The notes below the pieces were generated by a model. The model did not search any database. It was not told the origin of the DNA and saw nothing but the letters and a program-made list of their open reading frames with translations. Shown here piece after piece: positions 33,736 to 45,172 of a stretch of 64,000 nt of DNA. The stretch spans positions 15,190,001 to 15,254,000 of the forward strand of contig OZ316893.1 in NCBI GenBank assembly GCA_973895155.1, read 5' to 3'. The stretch comes from Marsupella aquatica. Lineage: Eukaryota > Marchantiophyta. Within the stretch, counting starts at the first letter, position 1, and each line of letters starts with the position of its first letter. The translations under genes were made by a program, and so were the position numbers.

Positions 33736-33877
33736 TGTTGAAACACCACCAGAATAATGTTGTTCTTCTCATTCATGTGTGTGGTCTTTATACATCGAGG
33801 TGGTTACTTTAATAGTAACTACCTAAGGTTTGGTGTTAAACCTTACCCTGGAGTAGCTTAACCTATGGGTTCTAACA
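33736..33877 (-). repeat. 3' LTR of the 25-kb copia element
   Basis: 142 bp, TG...CA ends. The minus strand reads CCAAGGAGGAG just before it, a plausible polypurine tract (33,878-33,888). LTRs this short are at the low end for plant copia elements. Confidence 0.92.
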
Positions 33878-34502
33878 CTCCTCCTTGGGTGCATTGCATC
33901 ATGGGTTTGGTTAAGGTGATGCAACCATATTGAGTCTACTGTGAGGGTGTTAACTATTTGATTGTGTAATGTAGTTCTAGTAAAAGAATGAGAAGGTGGT
34001 GTTGATGTAGCCTCATTAAAACCTCCTCTCCTTTCTTGCAGGAGGAAAGAGTGCTACCATCTTTGGATGAAAAGTGAATAGAGTGTCATATTGTAGTTTA
34101 GTAAGTAGAGGTTGGGTTAAAATTGGTGTCGGTTGTTATGGTCTTTAGTGGGGAAGAATCCATGTATTGTGGGTTCTTGGTATTTGTAGTCTATGTGGTG
34201 TAAGTATTCTCTACTATGGAGTATCATTACTAATGTGTGGTGTCTTCCCGAGTAATTTTGCGGATTCGTAGTCGGTGGCGTGGTGCCCTAGTCTTGGTTG
34301 GAGCTTGTGTTCTTGGTGGTCGTGGGTTGTGCTCCGGTCGTCGGCTCCTTTCCTCTGGTGATTGATCGCCCCATCTCCATTCTGGAGGTTGTCCTTGCCG
34401 CTTTTGTGAATAATTGATGTTCAGAGTCTTCGGTGTGTCGTTGTTGTGGATTTCATTAAGGTATCTGTTCTTCAATGCCCTCGGTCCTCGGACTTTTGGA
34501 TT

Positions 34503-34879
34503 TCAATTCGATTCCTGTAAGAGGGTGGACAAACGACGCATGCCGATTGATCGTGTTAGTGTTTTATGTATGGCAGGCGGTAACGATTTGGTTAGCAGGT
34601 CTGCATTGTTCAGTTTGCTTGGGATCCATTTTATGTCGATGCTGTTGCCATGCTGTTCTCTTGCAAAGAAGAATTTGGGGGCGATATGTTTAGTGTGTTC
34701 TCCCTTGATGAAGCCCGCTGCGATTTGTTCTACGCAAGGTCTGTTGTCTTCGAAGATGACAATCGGTGAGGTGAGTATTTTCATACCTGTGTGATGTAGG
34801 ATATGATTAATTACGTTTCTTAGCCATAAGCATTCGCGACTTGCTTCGTACAATGCTATGATCTCTGAGTGGTTGGAGG
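34503..34879 (-). pseudogene. RNase H C-terminal part
   Basis: It carries SSNHSEIIALYEASRE, then the RNase H D-x-Q/P-like block FEDNRPCVEQ, GEHTKHIAPKFFF and a C-terminal NIGMRR-like end. The preceding codons (WKSTKQSL) are on the other side of the 34,885-36,370 insertion. Removing that insertion and one ATGTA joins the two in frame. Confidence 0.88.
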
Positions 34880-34884
34880 ATGTA

Positions 34885-36370
34885 AGTCGCGGAACTCGAC
34901 TACCTTAACACTTAGCTCCGGCGTCGCTTACTCCGACGCCAAGCTCCCTTATGGTCCAGGCCCGGATAGGCCATCCGGGGAGGACTTAGCATGGGGAGAC
35001 TTGTGGGCAATGAGATGTGGCACTGGCGAGGCAAGGGGCCAAGCTGGGGACACACACAAAGGACTTGGACTAGCCTATTGCTGGTCGGGTCAAGGGGAAA
35101 TGGGCCGGGCTCAAGGATGGCCGTCCAGACCGTCGGATGGACTTTTAGTTCTGAGGGCTGGGGAGTGAGCTCCTCTTGGGCCCAAGGCCAATGGAGTTGA
35201 CGCCATTGGCAACGGACGCTTGGGGCGCAAGTTGTGGGCCGATCCGGGTTGGGCCGGTCGGGGGCCCCGAGTGGCGATCAGACCTGAGGGCCTAGGCATG
35301 AGCACTGGGTCGGCCCGGTCACAATGGGCTAAGGCACTCCGCTTGCGGATGCCTATCGAGAAAGTTATGGGCGTTGCCAATTGGTGGCGCGCCCATTACG
35401 CGCGATGGGATCCGGGTTGGGGCCAAATGTTTAGGGACCAAAGCTGGTCTGGGGGTGGCAGGTCTCCAGAAGCATATATGAGGGGAGTGGTGTCTCCCTG
35501 GGGGCTAAGGCCGAGCCGAAGTCGTGAGCCGCGGCGGTCGCGACACTATGGGAAACCGCCAAACAAAAATGACGATATCTTCCCAACGAGAAGTCCGTTG
35601 GAGGACTTCTTGGGTGCGTTGGAAAGCTCTTGAGGAGGGCTACGTCCTCCTAAGCTCAGCTGGGTCTGGGGGTGCTGTGGGTTCTCGTGGTTTGTGGGTG
35701 TTAGCTCGCCCGCTTGCCAAATCCTGCCGAACAGCAGCCAAGTCGCGTTCAGTCTCCCAAGGGAGCTTGCGTTGGGGAGGAAGGCCAAGTAGGTGAGGAG
35801 GCTGAGTTCCAAGGGAGCTCGGCCCCTAGACCACCAGTGGGGCAAACCAAGAGCGGTTGCTAGAGTCGGGGCCGTTCTGGTCCCGGCGTGTTGGGACAAG
35901 CTTAGGACAAGCTTTGGGACAAGCTACGCTATTTGGGCCATGAGCATGTCCTGGGGTCAAGGCGGTCAGTTGGTGATGGATAGGTACGAGGGGGAACCTA
36001 GGCCGCGGAAGGAGCTGTTCTGGACAAACAGTGGGCGTGGGTTCTGGTTCTGGCTTATGGCGTCGGGAGGACCTATCGTTAACCTCTTTACCAACGTCTG
36101 TTGAGCTTGAGTTAGGATGCTAGACTTGGCGAGTTCTAGATCCTGAGGGGTTACTTACCAAGGTGCTTGGTTGCTTGTGTAGACAGTGAGGATCGTTGAG
36201 TAGCGGTCGTGTAGGTGAGCAAGTGCGGCTTCATATGGGAGGGGCCGCTGGTGGTGCAAGAGGCACTTGGGTGCTTGCTCGAGGTATTCCGTGGAGGCGT
36301 TTGGACACCAAGGGCACTTAGACGCGAGTGTTGGGATTGGTGAGGGCACTGGGTGGCGAGGTCCACCACT
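34885..36370. mobile_element. 1.49-kb GC-rich insertion with 5-bp target duplication
   Basis: It sits inside the copia RNase H codons and is flanked by ATGTA at 34,880-34,884 and 36,371-36,375. The ends are AGTCGCGGAACTCG and, on the reverse strand, AGTGGTGGACCTCG; about 14 of the first 20 positions match, a weak inverted repeat. A perfect 7-bp stem GGCGTCG/CGACGCC lies near 34,920-34,942. The segment is much GC-richer than its host. Several open frames exist, none recognisable. The family is unknown: 5-bp duplications suit LTR elements, but TG...CA ends are absent. Confidence 0.7.
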
Positions 36371-36375
36371 ATGTA

Positions 36376-37872
36376 GTTGTTAGACTCTGTTTGGTGCTCT
36401 TCCATGATATGGCGATGGGTCCGGCCAGGAAAACATATCCTGTTTGTGACTTCACATATGTTGGGTCAGAGAGATAGTCGGCATCTGCATAGCCAGTAAG
36501 AGTTGGTGTTAAATCAGTAGGGAAGTATAATCCAAAATCTATAGTGCCACAGAGGTAGCGGAGTACCCATTTGATTCCATTCTAGTGTCGAATGGTCGGC
36601 TGTGAGCTGTGCCTTGCTAGTAGGTTCACAGCGAATGCAATGTCTGGCCTCGTTTGGGTGGCCAAGAACATAAGCGCTCCTATTGTAGATAGGTAGGGCT
36701 TGTCTGAGCCAAGTAGTGGCTCGTTTTCAACTGGTACACTTTTGGAACATGTCTTTGTCCCTATCTAGGGATTTGATGTCCATAGGTGAGTTCACAGGGT
36801 ATGCTTTGTCCATGTTGAACTGCTGTAGCATTCTCTTTGTGTATGTGGACTGGTGGAGGAGTATTCCTTTTTTGAGGTGCTCAAATTGTAGTCCTAGGCA
36901 GAATGTAGTCCTACCTAGGTCCCTCATCTCAAAAACTCTCTTGAGTAATTGTATTGTTTCCACCATGATTTTCTTAGTGCCGAATAAGTTCAGGTCGTCC
37001 ACATATATTGCGATTATGATAAACTCGCTGCCCTCTCTCTTGATGAATAGGCAGGGTGCAATTTTGGAGTTTTGGAATCCCATTGCAATCATTTCTGATT
37101 TAAATTGTTGGTACCATGTGCGTCCACTCTGCTTGAGCCCATACATTGATCGGAGCACTTGGACTGCAAGGTGGATACGCGCCTTCATCCTCTTTGGGTC
37201 CGTTATTACTTCTTTCATGGCGATGTTGTGTGATGTGCGTTGTAGTACTGATGCATCGGTGTGCCCGAATGATCCTTCTGTCGTATGAGTTAATTCGTTA
37301 CTTTGGTGTTGCCCCTTTTTGTGGTATTTCACTCGTTTAATTAACTCAAGAGGGGCTTCCATGTATATCACTTTGTCGAGGTGGCCGTATAGGTAGGCTG
37401 TCACTATGTCCATCTGGTGCATGGATAGCCCGTGGTGTATGGAGAAAGCAATCAGGTATCAGTATGTGATCACGTCCATGACTGGTGCATATGTTAGGTC
37501 GTAGTCCCTTCCTGGTATTTGGGTAAATCCTTTGGCCACCAATTGGGCCTTGTACCTTGCAACCTCTCAATCTGCGTTTCTTTTTCTGACGAAGGTCCAT
37601 TTGTAGCCAGTCAGGTGTATATCTGGGGTTGCTTGTGTTATTCTTCCGAATACTTGTCTGGAGATGAGTGAGTCAAGTTCCAAATTGATGGCCTTCTCCC
37701 ACTTGGGCCAGTCAGGTTGTCTCTGTGCTTCTGTTGTCGTCTTCGGGTCTGGTAATTCTTTTTCCAGTACCTGTGAAATCTGGAATGCGAACTGGTCGTC
37801 TATCTGGGTATTTTCTCGATCCCAAACTTGGCCCGTTTGTTGGTAATTTATAGCAATTTCGTCATTCTCCAT
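36376..37872 (-). pseudogene. Reverse transcriptase and start of RNase H
   Basis: The frame carries TWxx-type N-terminal blocks, [38 protein letters not shown], catalytic IYVDDLN and GALMFLATQTRPDIAFAVN. It is broken by TGA at 37,567-37,569, TGA at 37,459-37,461, a frameshift near 36,735 and TAG at 36,582-36,584. Between the IYM-x-P block and SMYGLKQ there are roughly 45 more residues than in the copia at 21 kb; these form a hydrophilic insertion. RNase H begins in this segment and stops at the 1.49-kb insertion. Confidence 0.87.
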
Positions 37873-38064
37873 ATTTGTGGTTGGTTGAGTTGGTATTGTT
37901 GTTGATGACTGTCTTTGAGTTGTTGTAGGTATGGTTCTTCTTTGGCGTGGTTGACGATCCGTGGCCCCTATCAGGCGTCCCCGTTTGGCCCGTGGTGGGG
38001 CCTCAATTGCGGGTGTGCCCTCTTGTTCAATTCTTGCTGGTGTATTCGCTGCAGGTACATGTGA

Positions 38065-39248
38065 TTATATCACCTTTGCTACATCTACGAAGGAGTCTGG
38101 CAGTTGTTCAATCATTTTGGTAAGATGGATTATCCTCTGAACTTCTGTGTCAGTTTGGGCTGTTCTTGGATCGTTCCAAAATGTAGATTGTATTTGCCAT
38201 TCAAGCTCAGTATTTATTTTCTTATCTGTATTCGAGCCTGTTATTAGAGTAGGGAGTATATGCTCGTAAAAATGGCAATCCGTGAACCTTGCTTTGAATA
38301 TGTCTGCTGTTGTTGATTCCAGGTATCGGATGATGGAGGTCGAGTCAAAGCCTATGTAAATCCCTTTCTGCCTCTGGGGCCCCATCTTTGTGCGCTTAGG
38401 GCCCAGGATGGGGACTAATACTTGGCATCTGAATGTCCTTAAATGGGATATATTCGGAGTTGTTCCGAATGCTAGGTGGTGGGGTGTCCTATCGTTGAAT
38501 GCAGATGGTCTGTACTGGAGGAGGGCAGCCGCATGGAGTACCGCGTGGCCCCATGCTGATGTTGGGAGTTTCGTCTGCATCAATAGAGGTCTGGCTATGA
38601 TCTGTAACCTCTTGATGAGGGATTCGGCTATTCCGTTCTGGAAGTGGACATGGGCTATTGGGTACTGTATATTTATTCCTGTTGTTGTGCAGAAGTCTTC
38701 AAATGTTTGAGATGAAAACTCGCCAGCATTGTCAACCCTGAGGTTTCTTATCGGGTTGTCAGGGAATTGTGCTTTCAGTTTTAGGATATGTGCCAATATC
38801 CTTGAAAACACTAAGTTTCTGGTTGACAGGAGAGATACTTGTGACCACTTCGAGGAAACATCAATGATCACTAGGAAGAATCGGAAGGGGCTGCTTGGTG
38901 GATGTATGGGATCGCATATGTCTGCATGGAGTCTTTCCAAGAAGTTCGGGATGTTTTTGTCTATTTTGTTTGGTGATGGTCTTGTGATCATTTTTCCCTG
39001 TGAGCAGGTGAGGCATGGAGTCTGTATGGATCTTGGATGTACTATGTTTGGTATTCCCTGTGTGTCCTTTATGATTTTGTGAAACATGCTGGTGCCTGGG
39101 TGTCCCAGTCTCTGGTGCCATATGTCTGTGATTGAGGGTGGCTGTATGGCAGTGTGGTAACTCTATGTTTTTGTGGCATAATATCCCGTAGGGTAGGCAT
39201 AGAAGGTCTCTTTGACTTTGTTTCCATTGGGGGTTTTGGCAATAATAT
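38065..39248 (-). pseudogene. Integrase of the 25-kb copia element
   Basis: After the CACTA junction the frame continues with an ETFYAYPTGYYATKT block, a TAG (39,163-39,165), then the zinc finger WHQRLGHPG...C-x2-C. A 340-codon frame (38,065-39,087) holds the catalytic core: Asp in LHADICDP, Asp in LRVDNAGEF, and Glu in QNGIAESLIKRL. The C-terminal GPKRTKMGPQRQKGIYIGF block is typical of this lineage. Apart from the TAG the domain looks intact. Confidence 0.88.
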
Positions 39249-39281
39249 CACTAGAAGAATCCGAGGTGAACTGAGACCGCA

Positions 39282-39600
39282 ATATGTGACTCATTTTGGC
39301 TCATGTGACTTCATTGTGACTCAACGTGACTTGACCCACATTGTGACCCTTGGAGTTGCAAAAGTTGAGACCAACAAATGGAAGTCACTATTGATACTGG
39401 GCCTTGTGACTTGCTTGATACCCATTTGTGACTGATCTGTGACTTTATTGTGAAGTCTAGCCTTGTTTCTACGTGACTGCAATATGACTTTGACGAGTCA
39501 CATGGTAAGTCACATACATGACTTACTCGCATTCAACAACGACTAGCGTGTGACCATTTAGTGTCACAGGAGAGACCAATGGAGACCCTGGCCCGGGTCA
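39282..39600. repeat. Subterminal GTGAC repeats of the CACTA element
   Basis: About 15 copies of GTGAC or GTCAC, mostly as TGTGACT, occur within about 320 bases of the left end, in both orientations. Arrays of short subterminal motifs are the binding sites of the TNPA-type protein in En/Spm. The right end has few of them, so the two ends are asymmetric. Confidence 0.75.
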
Positions 39601-40103
39601 CACAACATAACCATTTGGGACTCTATATACTCATGTTTATAACTAATAAGGTTCACATGCAAGTTGTAACCATGACTAATGGACACAGAGGGACAGTTCA
39701 TAAGGAGAGAGAGCACTCCACATTACAATACATAGAAACCTGATGTTCTAACTTTAGAAATATAACACATTGAATACAAGAAATGAACATAGCATGAATG
39801 ACATTCACATGAAATAAAGCATCATATAAGGAGGTCCTACACAAAACATTAATAAGAATTAAACAAAATCATAATCTTGCTCAAAAATGTAGATCATTTG
39901 AATTCCAATGGAATAGTTTACAATGTGATCAATGTAATTCAGACAAAACAGGAACTCATAATTGATGACTGCAGGATGAGATAACTGAAAGCACATGCAT
40001 GATACTATGAATCTCCAAGAGGACATGATTCTTGTACTCCTTCTTGACATCTAAAATCTACATAACATGACTCACACTACGAACAAATAATGGCATGACA
40101 TTG
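39601..40103. other. CACTA interior without gene
   Basis: AT-rich; probably the 3' flank of the minus-strand gene that ends at 40,104. Confidence 0.45.
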
Positions 40104-41221
40104 TTATGGATCCTCTATGAACTTGCTTGGCCATAATACCAAAGAACCTACAGCATCTCCAAGTGTCTTTTGAGGAGGATCATCATTTGTGTTTGGAATG
40201 GGAAGGACAGCTTTAGGTTTCACTAGTAATGTGACTAACACTACTGAATAACCTCGGGGAATCCTCAGATTCCCATGGAACGTTGTGGAACCAACCTGAA
40301 CTCTGCCAAATCCTACTCGTGTTCCACTCTCATCAACAGCTAACAAGCCACTTTGTCCCTCAGCATTAGGTGCTTTCCCTACTTCCACCTTAGATCTTTC
40401 TTCCAGCACCATTCTTAGAGGTTTGTATGAAACCTTTGACGTGGCTCTGCTCCCACCAGCAGACTTGCTTCGTGTGTGCATGCTTCCTCTCTTCACAGTA
40501 GTGAAGCTAGGCTCAGTAGGTTCCTCTGTTAGGACTGTCACAGCAGTAGGTTCACCACCTGGGAGTGTCATACCAACTAACTCTTTGGTTGGATTTATCT
40601 CAACAAGAGGCACACCTGTCATTGAGAATGATACATTCTGCAAATCATTTATCTTTGCAATGGAGTCAAGATAGCATGAATCTGGCTCAATGGTATCATT
40701 GTCATGCTTGTTGATATCCTCATTTGCCCCAACATTGATATCATCCACTCCCTTGCCAATGTCATCCTCATCCAAACATGGTTGACTACCCTCTGTCAAA
40801 CAAGTTGCTTGTACAGACTGCAACTTTGTTGCCTCTAAATTACAGCGAGTATTTGCCAGGTTCTCATACTTCTTCTCTGCAACACCTGTCTTATTCTCTA
40901 TGGACACAACAACCACAATATATGTTACTGAAAATAACACATTCAACAAACTATGTCAATTCAAACTATACATTTACTAATCATATCCCACACAGTTGTA
41001 AAGGCCTTACCTTCAAGCCTACATGTCGTTGGCATGCCAGAAGAGTGCATCGACTTTGCCACCTCAAGTGGTGATGGTGGAACTCCTGCAGAATTGGAAT
41101 CAATTTTATCTCTCACCAACACAACAGCTTCCATTAATGTCTTGAAGTTCACATGGAACAAGTCAGTCAATGAATTCAAACGTTCATTGATCTCTGGAAG
41201 ACATGTTTTGACAGCCTTCAA
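40104..41221 (-). CDS. CACTA second-ORF protein (TNPA-like C-terminus)
   Basis: Exon 1 (41,221 to 41,011) ends at a good donor, CTTGAAG/GTAAGG. Exon 2 begins after an AG near 40,898 (CCATAG) and runs to 40,104. The intron is about 113 bases. The product is about 330 residues. The first exon is alpha-helical (NERLNSLTDLFHVNFK). The C-terminal part ends in LGDAVGSLVLWPSKF, resembling the x-G-x-x-V-x-WPK end common in plant transposase-accessory proteins of CACTA elements. No stop or frameshift interrupts the proposed exons. The N-terminus is uncertain. Confidence 0.5.
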
Positions 41222-41473
41222 ACGACCACTTATCTCTGTAAGTGAAGATCCACCTCCCTACATGACACAGGGGTATAGGTTCAATCACTCCATATGAAAT
41301 GTTGGGCAATATATGCACAATCAATGTTATATACAGTGTACACCTGAAATTCAACGTAGGTCATTCAATTACCAATCAGAACTCATATAACTTACATGCT
41401 TGGAGGATTCAGATGCACCCTCTTGAGCCCGGGTGTTCACAGTTTCAGCCCTCAACTCTTCTTTTGAAGGGCT

Positions 41474-44031
41474 TTGCCCCAATTGGGCTTTCTGCACATG
41501 CTTGTGAAAAACAAGCGCGTGGCGCACGGCAGCGAAGAGCAAATGGCTATGGAGGGGAGCGATGGAGGGGGAGGGGCAGGAGCAGGGACAGGAATAGAAT
41601 TTGGAGGAACAGCTGGAGGGCAAGGAGATGGTGGAGATGAAGGGTCAGGAGCTGGACGAGGTGGGGCTGGAGGAGCTATTGGGGATGGAGCAGGGCCATC
41701 AGAAGACTTTGGGGAGATCATGGCTGCAATTTTCCATAAGCAGGTAGGGCTCTCCATAGAGCATGCGCAAAAGGTGGCTGCATTGACACAAGGATTGCTA
41801 GACTCTTCTAGGAGCACTGTTCTTGCTGAAGCTCAGAAAACATTTGAGGAGAGGCAGCATACTAGGGAGAAAGAGAAGAAGAGGAAGAGAAGGGAGGAGA
41901 AGGAGACTGTACCTGTGGAGGCCCTCTCACCACGACAGAGAGAGAAGGCCTTACGTAGACAGGCACGGGCTGCAGATAGGAAAAGAGCCGAGGAGGAGAA
42001 GCTGCGAGCAGAGGAGAGAAGCAAGAGGCCAAAAATTCAGAGTTCGTGAGCAGGTGAAGGAATGTTTTTGCAACGGCTCATTCATTGATGACAGGTTCTT
42101 AAACAAGAAAATCAGTCTATCCCTTGCAGACAGAAGGAATCACATCAGGGAGAAGCTGAGGAAGTACCTTGGTGAGTGCAAGGACAGTGAGGAGGTGATC
42201 AAGCAAAGAGGGTGCCCAAATGATATTCCTGTGGAGGTATGGCCAGCTTGGATTGAGACCGAGCTGCAGGTTCAAGCCTGGCAGGCAAGGAGATACTGGC
42301 AAGCTGAGCTAGAAGTCCTTGCAGTGAGGGTCCAGGCAGGGGAGACTATTGACACCCGCCATGCTGATCAAAACCTGCAACATTGGGATGCAAAGTCAAT
42401 TCAGCTTGGGGACCCTCCCTCACATATGCAAAAGGCATTGATTCGAGTTGAGAACAGGCCAGTAGTCACTCACAGAATGGGGCAGGGCGGGTCGCTGCGT
42501 CTCAAGGCAGAATTTGTAAGTAGACTCCACCTCCTCTCTCCAAGCTCTTCCCTCCATTCACCTGATCACCTGAGGCCCTTCTTTGCCTGAAGAGCGCCGG
42601 CCCAAAGTCCCCTCTTATTGTCAAGCCGTGCGAGCCCTGCAAGCGCGCTATGCATGCGATCGATAACTCCATCTTTTTTTGTCGGGGCCCTATTTCCGAT
42701 TATGGTCCGATAGTAATAGAATCGGAAAGACAGTCGGAAATATTGCTATGGCTTTTTTGGACGTCGTGTCCGATTCCAATCTGACATTGATGCTATCGGA
42801 CAAACAATCAAAAAGTAATCGGACAGTTTGAATTTTCAAATTTTTTGACGGTTACCCTTGCGGATTATCGTGGTTGGTTCCATTGACCATTTTAAAACAT
42901 GTTGGGGGTGATCTAGTGTGGATCTAATTGGGGTGTGACCCAGTGGCACTAATTGGGACTAATTTGGTTGTCGGTGCATTTTTTGAGGGGGGCAGGAGCG
43001 CGAGCATGGGCGACCAATATTGCCAGAAGAGAGGGAGTTGGCTAAGAAACAAGGACCACGGGCTCTTTGGATTCACTTGAAGGAGGAGCTGGGTTTGGTA
43101 AGGAGATTATTTTAAATGCAATGTCTTAATGGGGTGTTGAAATTTATTTCTAAAAAGCGTATACTAATTTAGGTGGTTGGTTGGATATATGCAGGGCTCA
43201 GACAAGGAGGGTGAGGAGGGTGAGGACTCGGCGGACAAGGGCTTAGGGCATAGCAATGGGGGATACGGCGAATCTGATTCAGAGTCGTCGGACCCAGAGG
43301 AGGGGATTGTGGCCATACCCCCTCCTCGCCGGTCCGATACAGTTAGGGGTAGTGCTAGGGCTCTTCAGTCGACCCGTCGTGGCCCCATAGCGGATGTTCG
43401 TGCGACACATACTAGGACCAGTAGGGGTGGTGCTAGTGGGACCCCTCACCAGCCTAAAGCCATAGGGGTTGGATCTAGTGGCAGACGTGACTCACGGGCT
43501 GCTGGCACAGGTGGTGAGGGTCCCCGGCGCCGGTCACGGGCTAGTGGCAGAGCTGATATTCGAGGCACTCGGCATGTGTCGCGAGATGAGCGACGTGCTG
43601 TTGGTGAGTTTGGCCGATTAGAGCCTCATGGGGAAGGGTGTTCTAGAGGCTCACAACACTCTGGTGCAGATGGGGGTGGCTCGGGAGGTTCTCGTCACTC
43701 AGGCTCGACAGGGGGTGGTGTTAGGGCCCCTGGCCAGTTAGGAGGGAGTGGTGGTGTTGCTGGTGTCTCTCCCCACTCAAGCCACATTGGGGGCGATGTT
43801 ACTGCTCCTGGTCAGTCAGGAGGGAGTAGAGCTAGTGTCGGTGGTGTGTCTCACCACTCAGGCTGCATTGGGGGCGGTGTTAGTGCTCAGGGTCAGTCAG
43901 GAGGGAGTAGAGGGAGTAGAGGTAGTGTCAGTGTTGTCTCTCACCACTCAGGCCGCACTGGGGGTCGTCGACCTGCCCCTGGCCAGTTAGGAGGGAGTAC
44001 AGCCGGTGGAGTTGGTGTCTCTCACCCTTAA
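41474..44031 (+). CDS. Plant En/Spm-type accessory protein, three exons, one frameshift
   Basis: Exon 1 encodes a Gly-rich acidic stretch, a helix, then a Lys/Glu/Arg coiled coil (frame 41,474-42,049). The frame shifts in an A5 run (42,031-42,035) into a conserved-looking domain (VREQVKECF..., GCPNDIPVEVWPAWIE..., GGSLRLKAEF) resembling the Transposase_24/Ptta family. A donor GTAAGT follows at 42,520. Exon 2, about 42,993-43,095 (EHGRPILPEERELAKKQG), fits the family's next block. Exon 3 starts after TATGCAG near 43,195 and is low-complexity Gly/Ser/His, ending at TAA 44,029. Losing one A in the run would make the gene continuous, so it may be a sequencing or assembly error. The intron between exons 1 and 2 holds a TCCGAT-motif cluster. 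Confidence 0.5.
42690..42835. repeat. TCCGAT/ATCGGA motif cluster, left
   Basis: About seven TCCGA or TCGGA motifs in 145 bp, in both orientations, following GGGCCCTATTTCCGAT. That start resembles the inverted right end near 45,172 (AGGGCCATTTACCGAT). Confidence 0.6.
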
Positions 44032-44115
44032 GCCCAGACTGGGGGTGCTCATATTGCCCTTGGCCATTCAGGAGGGAGCGGGGGTGGTACATCACGGCAG
44101 TCCGTTGGCAACGGG
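43657..44115 (+). repeat. Coding tandem repeats of about 80 bp
   Basis: About five degenerate units carry CACTCAGG...GGGGGT...GGTCAGTCAGGAGGGAGT. They encode His-Ser-Gly, Gly-rich and Ala-Pro-Gly-Gln-x-Gly-Gly-Ser segments of exon 3. The last unit carries TAA. Unit length varies by in-frame duplications of GGGAGTAGA. Confidence 0.75.
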
Positions 44116-44699
44116 GCTAGTGGGGGTGGTGCAGCTTCCTTTCATACTTGCCATGCAAGTGGGGGGAGCGGACCTTCCCATGACTCCCTAGCGTCACATG
44201 GTGGTGGTGGTGGTGGCGTGGGTCTAGTGCCTCCTATGACCTCTACATAGGGGCCAGATGTTGTGGACCAAGTCACCATGGACAAGCCCCCATTCACCCA
44301 AGCTCCCGCCCAGACTAGTATTGTACCCCCACCACCTCGGACTCATTCCAAAAAAAGGAAGGGACGACATGCTCCATTTTGACTTAGACTAGCTTAGATA
44401 GATAGAGATATACTGCGTAGCCTTAGACTTAGACGAGATTAGGAGTTGGATGTGCTTACTTTTGTGATCCCAGTACTTGGATCACTCTTGTACATTTTGG
44501 GGTATGTTTCCCTTTTGGAGTTTGAGTACCCTTTGTGGCCATATATCCTTCTTGTGTTAATTACTTCTATTGGCATTGTCTTTCAAATAACCTCTTCAAC
44601 ATCTTCAACAAATCCCTCTATGTTGTATTGAATAAATTCCCCCAAGAACCACCCTCAACCCCAACAAAAAAAATCCCCACAAGAAACCAAATGTTGCAA

Positions 44700-45172
44700 T
44701 GAACCTAGGTCTTTCCCGAGTAATCTTCCGATACTTTTCCTATCGCACCCCTCCATTGCTTCCGAATCCCTCCGTTTCGTATGTTCCGATACCAATTATA
44801 CGTCAAATTCCCATACCAAACCTATCGGAACATCCGTTTATTTCACCACCGCAATGTCCGATGGGACTTTTAACGCAATATCCCTTGAAAATTCATATGG
44901 ACAATTGTCGGACGACAGATCTTCACCTGGTGCAAGGAGAGGCTTCTTTCGACTCTTGTGACATCAGACACCTAATGTATCCGATTGGAGGAGATATGCA
45001 ATGTCCGATAGTATTGGTATCGGGTGGTCCGAAACAGGTCCGATGGTCCATATCCGATTCTGGGAGTATCGGACGGAGCGATGCAATTAGGATTGGAAAC
45101 CTCAAAAATGGCGTCGCATTTTCCCGAAGGCGTCCGATGGTGTAAATATCGGTAAATGGCCCTAAAATGTAC
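44700..45172. repeat. TCCGAT motif cluster ending in TACTAGTG
   Basis: About 13 TCCGA/TCGGA motifs in 460 bp end at GTACTAGTG (45,164-45,172). Read inward this is CACTAGTAC, a CACTA-type terminus. The transposase frame next door runs straight into this end and stops there. It looks like the subterminal region of another CACTA family inserted into, or recombined with, the main element. Confidence 0.6.

Noticed and set aside
38390-38710. Plus-strand frames opposite the copia integrase (also 38,729-39,082)
   Set aside because: Antisense shadows of a well-supported minus-strand integrase.
39385-39392. CACTATTG as an inner CACTA terminus
   Set aside because: It is one of the subterminal GTCAC motifs; no partner or duplication.
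40220-40228. CACTAGTAA as a possible left end of the TCCGAT family
   Set aside because: It lies within a plausible coding exon and lacks the following terminal sequence and a matching target duplication.
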